Assembly: GCF_014839805.1 (NCBI RefSeq)
Contig: NC_051141.1
Location: 11,974,777 to 12,038,776 of the forward strand
Direction: 5' to 3'
Origin: Manduca sexta
Taxonomy: Eukaryota; Arthropoda; Insecta; Lepidoptera; Sphingidae
Length of the DNA: 64,000 nt
Shown piece after piece: positions 55,331 through 64,000 of the stretch. Below the pieces are notes generated by a model. That model ran no database searches and had not been told where the DNA came from. It saw only the letters and a list, made by a program, of their open reading frames with translations. Both the position numbers and the translations under genes were made by a program. Each line of letters opens with the position of its first letter. The first letter of the stretch is position 1.

Positions 55331-56616
55331 GACAAAAATAACCTGATGGTTACTCAATCTACCGTGAAATATGATCATGTGTGATCATAAGCGCAAAATT
55401 TTTGTATGATAATTTTTCCAATGTCAAATTAATTTGAAAACCTCTGGCAATTATTTTCTGTACCTTTTTTATACTTACTTATTTCAATAAGGTTTTCATT
55501 TTTCATTTTCATTTTCATTTTCATTTTCTGGACAAATTTAGCCGTAATGTCCGTTTATAACTATACTGTTTAATGTCTGGTATTGACCAATAATTAATCG
55601 ACTTTATATAGCGAGTTTTTGACCGGGACTACCGGTTGACCTTAAATGATGCTCTAACCGCGCGTTCTCCGCCCTATACTTATCTCGAAAACGGCTCAAC
55701 GTATAATAGATAATGTTTTTGAATAAAAGTTGTACGGAATTGAATCCTTTACAATATTGATTATAAGAACAAACAGTGGAAAGATATAACGAACGAGATT
55801 TTAGCAAAAAATGAACCAAAAAAATATTTCTGTGAGTTTCGGCCTTAGATTTTAATAGGTTTAGAGATAAGTATAAGGATGTCAAAATATAAGTTTATAC
55901 GAGTTTACAGTTGTCTATCTCGAAATTCCTGAGATGACTGGAATACAATAGGTATTAATAAGTGAAGAAAAAAAAAATCCTTTTTCAACTCATTGCACGA
56001 ACGGGGGCGTGGATGATTTGGCATAAATAAAGTTCACATAGGAAAAGAGTTGAGAAGAACCTATAAAATTTTCAAATAAAAAAAAAATATATTAGTAAAT
56101 TGCGCTCACATCGACCACAGGACTACCACAAGTCTAGATAAAAACAGGTAAGTACTTATTTTAAGAATAGGTAAGTATCACATTTTCATCAACGCAAACA
56201 TTATGTACAAAACATTACTGACTAATGACTATACCTTAGAGACTATATTAATTCTATGCCAGAGCCGATATTCAAATTTATTGAAACGTCGTGTCATTTG
56301 AATACGCATCAGAGATGTGAATTATTTGAAATACATGTGTATTTTAAATACAAATACAAAATGCTAAATACCTGTTTTTATTTTACGTTTTAAATACTTT
56401 TTTCGAAATGTACGAAAATTGTAAGATACAAAATAGCTTTGTTACATTTTTAATTCATTTTTCCTATTATTCCTTCTAAAAATCCAAAATTATTTTATTT
56501 ATAAATGCACTGATCGTGATCCTTAATGTTTTGTTTTATTTATTTGCATACCAACAGCATAATTATATTATAGTTGTCACCAATAACAATATTCCAACAA
56601 TGCACGTCAATGAAAT

Positions 56617-56870
56617 TTGAGGTCAGTGGCGATGACTAAATTAGATCTGGAAGCACTACAATATTTAAAAGATGAAGACAATGCTTTAGAAGCCTTGAAC
56701 AGATATCCAAATGTAATAAATACAATACCTGCTTTCCAACCAAGTTCTGCACCTGTTGAACGACTATTTCCATTCAGCGGAATGATTATGAGGGTCTCAT
56801 ATACTTGACATGAAAGATGAACTCTTTGAACAAATACTAGTATTAAAATCAGTTAATCAGTTAAGTACTA
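56617..56870 (+). pseudogene. hAT transposase C-terminal fragment, frameshifted
   Basis: LDLEALQYLKDEDNALEAL then PSSAPVERLFPFSGMI is the hAT dimerisation-domain signature (family form S.A.VERLFS.AG.I). The frame then hits TGA. The continuation DMKDELFEQILVLKS lies one frame over, so a frameshift lies around 56790-56810. The catalytic DDE part is absent. Confidence 0.85.
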
Positions 56871-56873
56871 TGG

Positions 56874-57327
56874 CCCGCCCTGTGGAATGGGGGCGTTTGG
56901 AGAATTCCACCACGGTATCCCCTGCCTGTCGTAAGAGGCGACTAATAGGGGCCACGAAGGGGGTCGTCGGCGGGCAGCAGGGGACTGTCCGCCCTAGTGC
57001 ATTTCTGTGCATCTTTGCACATTTGTCGGTTGACCCCGGGATGGACGGCAGTGTGTAGTTGGCCTCACGCTGCCGTAGACGCCGAGGGCCCCCCCCCCCC
57101 ATAGGAGACGGGCCGCAAGGCGGCACCGCGCAGGGGCGGCTGCGGTCGCAGCTGTATATAGGGTTAGGGACTCGGCCCGGCGGTCGCCCGAAGGTCATCA
57201 TCAAATCCGGGCGGCTCAACGCTGGGCCGTAAGGCACGGTTACCCCAGCATAACCGCTCAGTCGCCCCCCACGAAGGCTGGGCGATAGTAATAAGGCACT
57301 TTCTCCGCGAAAACAAAAAAAAAAAAA
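56874..57327 (+). mobile_element. 5'-truncated non-LTR insertion inside the hAT remnant
   Basis: GC-rich 454-bp block ending in an A-tract, bounded by exact duplications AGTACTATGG (56864-56873 and 57328-57337). Contains CCTGCCTGTCGTAAGAGGCG and a run of about 14 C. Only a 3' UTR-like part of the element remains. Confidence 0.83.
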
Positions 57328-57424
57328 GAGTACTATGGTATTTTATTTGGAAAACCTATTTTGAAATTACGTATTTTGCATTTTGTATTTAAATACTTTT
57401 ACTAAACTATTTTTCACATCTCTG

Positions 57425-58410
57425 GTACGTATTTATTGCTAACTAATAATAATTATTATAATCATTCTTTCATATTATGTTTGCTCAGTGAGACTGTTAC
57501 AAGAGAAGACCGTATTATAGATTTTTTAGACACAATGGTGTTATGATTATACATAATTATTATGAAAACGATAAGTTACACAATCATCAATATCGATACA
57601 AACGTCAAATTACTATAAATCAAAGTTGGTAATAAAAATATAATATTATGTTTTTGTGGTTTGCATAGGTGAGTACTTATTCATGAAACACAACCCCTTG
57701 AAAAAGGAAGAGAGTTGAGTTTTACTTTATGAAGGGCTTTTAAGTACCATCTCACGTGTATTATTTTGCAAAATTTCTTGGCTTTGTTTTTAGGGTTTCG
57801 TAACTCAGAAGAAACCCTTATAGGATCGACTTTTCGTTGTTGACCGTCAGTCTGTCTGTCAAGAACGCTTAGGGGTTTCAAGTTAAAATGTATATGAAAT
57901 GCAGTCTACGTTCTCTTTCAGCTGTGAAACAATCAAACTTGTAAATAAACTTGTAATATATTATGAAGGTTTATGTTCCATATTTATGTATATTGCCAAC
58001 GTACTATACGCTACATAATATCACAAAATTTTTTTTCAAATTCAAACCGCGCGGGTTTTTGAAAATGCTTTATCAAAAACAAATCTCTGTGGTCCTATTG
58101 CTGCAGATTTATTTAATGACATATTTTTTGTGATTTATGCATCACTCAGCAGACTATCGCATACAAAACACCTTCCGAGTAAACAAGAAATAATATTTGA
58201 AATGGACTATCGTTTTGCCTTACTACGTCGAGGATGGGTACTAATTTTAATTTTATAGTAGAAGTGAATAACAGGTACATAATAAACATCCACAATATCA
58301 AACCAACCAGTGGCAAAAGGTCCACAGGTCCACAGCTTCCCTTTCGTAATCAGTGTCTAAAATCTTATTATCATTAGAATGATTTCCAGGCCGTATTTAT
58401 ACATATTATT
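57425..58410. other. AT-rich flank with one repeat-like tract
   Basis: 57790-57870 (GGGTTTCGTAACTCAGAAG, ACCCTTATAGGATCGAC) resembles a common lepidopteran dispersed repeat. Nothing else recognised. Confidence 0.35.
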
Positions 58411-58665
58411 CATCATCATTTCAGCCGGTAATTGTCCACTGCTGGACATAGGACTGCTGCCTCATTGAGCGCCATAGGGACCGGTTCTGGGCCGCCCTCA
58501 TCCATCGGACTCCGGAGACCCTCACCAGGTCATCGGACCATCTCGTGGGGGGCCTGCCTACGCTGCGTCTTCTGTTTCATGGTCGCCACTCCAGAACTTA
58601 GCCGCCCCAACGGCCATCAGTTCTACGAGCTATGTGTCCTTCCCACTGCCACTAGGGTTTTGCAA
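58411..58665 (+). repeat. Dispersed LINE-derived repeat
   Basis: Contains CACTGCTGGACATAGGACTG, GGACCGGTTCTGGGCCGCC and GTGGGGGGCCTGCCTACGCT, text I recognise as a high-copy lepidopteran non-LTR 3' region. GC-rich relative to its flanks. Confidence 0.6.
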
Positions 58666-59751
58666 CTCTAAGGGTTTATAAAATGTTAAATTAGTACTTA
58701 TAAAATGTGTCTGGTACATTAACTTTATATTTGGAGTATTCATCTCATTTAAATTGGCAGCTAAGCTAATTGTACGTAGATATATACATGACATTACGAT
58801 AACATTGTTCAATATATAACAAAAAATAAACCGCCTTTAAAAACAACTTAACTTTAAAAAACAATAACTTTACCTTTATACTGGTAACCAGCGTAATTAA
58901 ATTTGCTAGTTAAAGTAAATAAATACATGAATATACGATAACAATGTTTAATTGTATTATAGTATAAGAGTAGCGTTAATTATTTTCTGGTAAGTATTTA
59001 TTAGTTTTTGAAAGCGGTTTAATTTTCTAAAGTGCATTTACAAAAGCTGATCCTGCGGTGCTGTTCTCAGATTCGTCGTTGCAAAAAATAAATTACGATT
59101 TATCTTAAATAACTTTATATGGATCCAAAATGTAAAAAAATATCACGTAAAAGATTTATTAAATACAAATCGTTAAATTTAATTTTCACTTTTTTTCTTG
59201 ACACGAAAGGCCCTTGGTTGATATCGGGGCCCTAGGTAGTTGCCTAATTTTCCTTAGGGCGAATCCAGCCCTAACTCAGATTGCCCATGCTTATGATATT
59301 ACAAAAGATCTTATAGTATTGCAATGGATAAACCATCGTAACCAATCATTGTTCGATAAGTAAAATTGCTCCTTGCTCCGTTTTAACAAAAAATAAAACA
59401 TTATAAAACTTAGTTAATATATTCATTAATTTATTTATTCCTAGTGATATGATAGTATTATGTTTACCCACAAGTCAGCATCTCTTGGATGTGGCATTCA
59501 TTTTTTATTTCCTGCTAAACTAATTTATTGCACTTTTGTATGAACAGACTGCATAATCATTTTTATTTTTACTAAATTATACTAGTTTAATAGATAGATA
59601 CGGTACACTGGTAAATAAATGTATTCAATTTATATCATTATATCAGTTTGCTGTTTTAAATAACTGTAATTTTAGTTGCCTGGAAAAGCGAAATAAAAAC
59701 TACTTTCTCAATACAAACATTAGTGTCACGGCATACCGTCGCAAGTTGTCT

Positions 59752-59912
59752 CTTATCTTTGCCAGCGTCGCGAAGGTCTAGCCATAGTACTTTCTCCTAG
59801 TGACGTCAATCGGGAGACAGACGGTGAGGCGCCAACGACATTGATCTGGCTCCCAATTTCATTCAATGCCATATCCAGGCCAGGGGCGCCGACTCCAGTC
59901 ACAGTGACCTTT
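59752..59912 (-). pseudogene. Possible LINE polymerase C-terminal remnant
   Basis: On the minus strand an open frame reads KVTVTGVGAPGLDMALNEIG through LGESTMARPSRRWQR and a stop. The RPSRRW text recalls C-termini of non-LTR polymerases, but no catalytic motif is present. Confidence 0.2.
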
Positions 59913-60084
59913 ATAACTGAATGGGATGCATGTGATTACGACTACTTATTTTGATCCAGGCTTCGCCAGTAGAGGGAAGTTGGTCTTGAAAGACAAATAT
60001 AAATTGCTTACCTACTTACATTTAAAAGAAAATTAAACGATAAACAATACTGCGTAGGTAATAATTACTATCGGACGAATAATT

Positions 60085-60286
60085 TTTAACCGACTTCAAA
60101 AAAGGAGGCGGTTTTCAATTCGAATGTATTTTTTTATGTTAAGTAACTCAGAACTCTTGAATGTGTAAACCGATTTTGATGATTGTTTTTCTTATTTGAA
60201 ATTTGTCGATGCCTAACAAAAATTTTCGCGGCAATAACTTTGTGACACATTGATTTCCACGCGGTCGTAGCCGCGAGCATAGCTAG
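60085..60286 (+). mobile_element. Helitron-type 3' fragment
   Basis: Ends ACGCGGTCGTAGCCGCG then ATAGCTAG|T. Begins with the common ACCGACTTCAAAAAAGGAGG text. It abuts the next fragment directly. Confidence 0.5.
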
Positions 60287-60498
60287 TATATTATGAAACA
60301 AAGTCCGCAATGCATTTGACTGCCTGCCTGAACGCGTTAAACTTAAAAACTATCCAACGAATTTAGATAAAATTTGGTAAAGAGATAGTTTGAGACCCTG
60401 GGAAGGACATAGCCTACTTTGTGTCTCGGGAAAACTGCAGATTTTTATCTCGGAAAACTCTTCCACGCGGGCGACGCCGCGCTGTGAGGAAAGGCTAG
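60287..60498 (+). mobile_element. Helitron-type 3' fragment, tandem to the previous
   Basis: From TATTATGAAACAAAGTCC to the hairpin ACGCGGGCGACGCCGCG and GGCTAG|T. Contains GAGACCCTGGGAAGGACATA as in 5.4 kb. Confidence 0.58.
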
Positions 60499-60706
60499 TT
60501 GTTTAATAAAGGTGATCCCTCAACATAGTACATACAATACATTTAAGCAGAGATAAAATAATAAAAAAAATATGAGCATAACACAAAAGTCGCGAATATT
60601 TAACTATGCTTATCAAATTTAATTTTGAATATTTTAAATTCATATTCGTTTTGTGTTTTTTGAAAAAAGTGATTTCTATTACATTTTTCCCTGCACTTTA
60701 TAGTAT

Positions 60707-60968
60707 AACTAGATAACCCGACAGACGTTGTCCTGTCTTAACTATGAATTTGCAGCGCGCCTTCTGTCAATCGCTGACAGTTATTTCAAACAATTTACAG
60801 TTATATAAAATTAATATTTTTGTTAAGTTTTCTTTAATTTTCTAATTGTGAAATGAGTACCCTCTCCTGAAAATGACAAACACAACAAAAAAATAGTGAA
60901 ATCGGTCCAGCAGTTCACGCGTGATGGCGTGACCAAGGGAAATAGGCATTCATTTTTATATATATAGA
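60707..60968 (+). repeat. RTE-like 3' segment
   Basis: ACTAGATAACCCGACAGACG at the left, GTGAAATCGGTCCAGCAGTT near the right and the ATTTTTATATATATAGAT end are typical of lepidopteran RTE/SINE 3' regions. Confidence 0.55.
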
Positions 60969-61571
60969 TTGATATAACGAAATCTCTCTATAAAGTAATG
61001 ATTTCTTGTATTTACGCGAACGTCACACATTGAAATAAATCTACTTTATGCGGTCTTTTATTTTATTATTTTAATGTTCCGAAGTCTGCAACCTCCATGT
61101 TCACATAGGGGGCTGAGGTGTTTGTCGTGCCAGAAGTCAGAGTAATAATATCTATCTATATTTTACAATTACTCAAAATTATTTTTTTTCCTGGTTTGCG
61201 CTGTTGGCCCTTAGATGCTTTAGTTATTTGCTTGTCGGCAGTTTGTCGAGATGTCGCTTCAAAAATAACTCTAAAACCACAACATACAGAAAATTCATGT
61301 TTAAAATATAACATTTAACGGCCTTATCCATCATGTTGCCTTCATGATATAAATAAATCAGTATGCATAGCTTTTTTTAAGATTACTGTATTTTTATGGA
61401 GTTCATTAGCTGGCTACAATAGAGGTTTGCTTTTAAAACGAGCGACAATAGCATCATAAGGCCTACCTTCTACACCGCCGCCCTTCCTGATGGACACAAC
61501 AACATTGTTGTCAACATCTTTAGCACATGCTAAAGACGCACAAAATGCACTAACGGCGGGCAGTCCCCTGC

Positions 61572-61790
61572 CTTAGAGTCAAGAAGCCGTTGGTCCCGCG
61601 CCTGATCCCTCTCCAGTCATGTCGGATTGCCGTCTCACCAGGCTATGAGAGTGAAAGAATAGAGAGTGCATCTGTGTATTGCGCACACACTATATCTCCT
61701 GCGTTATAGTGCACACTTGGCTGATCTCCGTCGAGATGGTCCGCCGTGGCCGAAAATTACCGACTACGAGGATGCATGATGGGTTTGTAA
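61572..61790 (+). repeat. Dispersed lepidopteran repeat, copy 2
   Basis: Matches 33200-33425 (CTCTCCAGTCATGTCGGATT, TGTGTATTGCGCACACAC, GTCCGCCGTGGCCGAAAAT). Confidence 0.6.
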
Positions 61791-64000
61791 TCTTAAATGT
61801 CCAGTATAGAGCCATAATAATCATTTTTTTACACGTTTACTGATTAGAATAGTTGCGTTGTTCGATGACCGATATAATTATGGCGGCCTACAAAAGATTC
61901 AAATTTTATTCAGTTGCATGCGTGCCGATACTGTTTTGACCTATAAAACCTTATACAAATTGGACTATAGCCTGAGCAGCTAGCATGAATTTTTTCGTTG
62001 TAATGTACGTTATGTTTCTTTTTAGGTAATATTTTGAATGGAAATTTGGGCAGTGCTTCGGGAAAGTAGGTACCTATTTGGCGCGTATAAATTTTGAATA
62101 GTAAATCGTGTAACTATGGTAACAGTAAACTCAAAAATTTTAAATATAATATTATGTAAGTAACGTATAGTGTATAATCAAACTATTTAGACCATAATAT
62201 ACAGACATTAACTTACTCGATACGAATACTAGACGCAATTCTTTATTATTCGTGCTTCGGCTGTATACTACATTTCGAAAAACATCGTTTAGAATTGTTA
62301 CGTACATACTTTCACATCATTTTGTTTTCACTAATTCTGACGTCAGTAAGTGATTTATTTACGAAATGGGGTACGTCAAAAATGGGTTTATTATATTTTA
62401 CAGAAATTATTCATGTTTTTTTTTATAGCTGATTTAAGGGGTTTTGTAGTATGCTCACGATTATGTCGTGTCTACTATTCAACAGTGAAGAGAAGAAAAT
62501 ATGGATTAAGCAGTTTTCACGAGTTGTAATTTTTTATATTGGATATGGAGTTTATTTGGTTACATATAATTTAAAAATTCAATTTTTATACTTATTTTTA
62601 TACTACACATGTGTTTATGTTTTCTACTTTAGTTGTTCTTTAATGGTATTATGCCAATTGACAATGCCTCGAAAGATTACCGAATAAAACAGTACCAGTC
62701 GTAATTTTTAAACGTGGCTAAATAAAATACATAATGATTTCATGGATGTGCCCGACCGAATTTAAAGTTTAAATTTAAATACGCATTGCCCGAGGTATAA
62801 ATTTTTTTTATGGCAATGGGATTTAGAATGCGGCTACCGTAGTTGGATATCGATTTGTTTGCAATGCCCTATGGATATTCTATGCTAACACAGGAGGACA
62901 AAATGCATTGTTTGCATAGTTAGTTTCTTTTTGTTTGGAAAACAACCAACATGTTTTAATTAATTTGCCCATGGTTTATTCTTAATATTTCTTTTGTGTA
63001 TTGACTTAGTTAATGTTTTCATTAGGAAATTTAGTTTGACACTAAACAACACATGTGTATTTACCGACATAAACTATAATATAGTTAAGAACTAAAATCT
63101 CATATTGTATTGGATAATCTGTGTGTAAAGTTCAATTGTCTTTTGGTTTGTAGTGGTCTGTTTTTGTTAGCAAGGATGAAAAATACAAAGAATAGAATAA
63201 CCTCCTTTAGAGTCCGTTAAACAGGCCATGGAATATAATAATGTTCACAAGGAATCATATAGATGTTAACGAATACTTTATTTATAAAGGATTTTTAAAA
63301 TTACAACAAATAACAATTCGGGCACTTTATAACGTGCATCGATCATAATATGCGACATTATTCTTCGCTGTTGCAGGATGACTAGTGACTACTTACAGTC
63401 GCGTGCGGTGCGATACATCATATTGCATCGCGTGACACGCATATAGAGTTTGTTCTGCACGAATAGCTGTAATCACTAACTATGGGATATTAATTGTTAC
63501 CAAGGAACTCCAAGAAATGACTCCTTAATCCAGAGAACCAATTAAACTAATTGATGTTATATATTCTAGTTTTATTGGCTTTTGGCGTTCTGACTTCATC
63601 CCGGTTGAGGTTTACACTGTGTTTTTATTTTCAGGATAAAAGTACCATTTTATATGTGTCCACATTTATGGGCGTGGCTTTTGAGTTAATTTGAAATACA
63701 AACAATGGAATATTTTAACTGTAATAATTTTATAGTTTATCCGTATGCAAAGTATAAATAGTGAGACTGATGGAACATTACTGATGTTATTAATAGCCAT
63801 GAGGTAGCTGTATGTCTGAAAAGGGAAAATTTGCAACATATTGTGTGCCTAAACGACAATTTGATAATTGTGTCATATTATTCTTCCCAAATGCGTTGCA
63901 TTATATTCTTATTGTGTATCTGAAAATTGTGTCATGTTTTTAGAGTACCTACTTTAACAGGTTCTACTATAGTTTATCTACATGTGCGTAGTTATGCTGT
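61791..64000. other. AT-rich DNA to the window end, nothing recognised
   Basis: No splice-bounded or domain-bearing frame. A 78-codon hydrophobic frame at 62451-62687 has no supporting context. Confidence 0.45.

Larger units (their letters stand above)
56310..57424 (+). mobile_element. hAT transposon remnant with nested LINE insertion
   Basis: TIRs CAGAGATGTGAA (56310) and TTCACATCTCTG (ending 57424), flanked by ATACGCAT and GTACGTAT, an 8-bp target duplication with 6 of 8 matching. It holds a C-terminal transposase piece and, at 56874-57327, a later LINE insertion. Without that insertion it is about 650 bp, an internally deleted element. Confidence 0.85.

Noticed and set aside
1..64000. CRISPR array, prokaryotic operons or an rRNA gene
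   Set aside because: No regularly spaced direct repeats, no dense ORFs and no rRNA text. The window is clearly animal nuclear DNA.

Overview
The window is AT-rich animal DNA with long introns, GT-AG splice sites and dense, decayed transposons. The tRNA-derived SINE, the CTAG-ended Helitron fragments and the 3' ends of RTE- and jockey-type LINEs are those usual in moths and butterflies, so this is most likely a lepidopteran nuclear contig. The species cannot be named from the sequence alone.

One real host gene fills the middle of the window on the minus strand. It is the AF10/AF17 (MLLT10/MLLT6) orthologue, Alhambra (Alh) in Drosophila. I rebuilt 24 coding exons from the start codon at 51216 to the final stop at 12475. 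Exons 1-5 encode the N-terminal PHD finger, zinc knuckle and extended PHD module. Exons 6-16 encode a Ser/Pro/Lys-rich linker. Exons 19-22 encode the octapeptide-motif/leucine-zipper (OM-LZ) region that recruits DOT1L in the vertebrate proteins. The last exon encodes a Met-rich repeat tail. Every splice phase agrees except between the exons at 18167 and 15972. A 500-N assembly gap (16492-16991) lies between them and probably hides one more exon.

Several signs point to multiple protein forms. There is a 33-nt microexon (41575-41607), a candidate 81-nt cassette exon (32230-32310), and a likely internal promoter with a first exon ending exactly in ATG (23121-22968) that would make a PHD-less, leucine-zipper-only form. 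An in-frame TGA in the last exon is followed at once by a possible alternative acceptor that would skip it. A five-codon uORF overlaps the main start codon.

The rest is transposon-derived. 1-12 kb, beyond the 3' end of Alh, holds two long hairpins, a 1.1-kb TIR element nested in an older repeat, and Helitrons. The introns hold a 5'-truncated jockey LINE with an exact 11-bp target duplication (34.0-36.6 kb), another LINE fragment (37 kb), PIF/Harbinger-like and hAT-like MITEs with clear target duplications, and SINEs. Upstream of the first coding exon (51.2-64 kb) are Helitrons, an AT microsatellite and a hAT remnant carrying a nested LINE insertion. No other host gene, tRNA, rRNA or CRISPR array could be supported.
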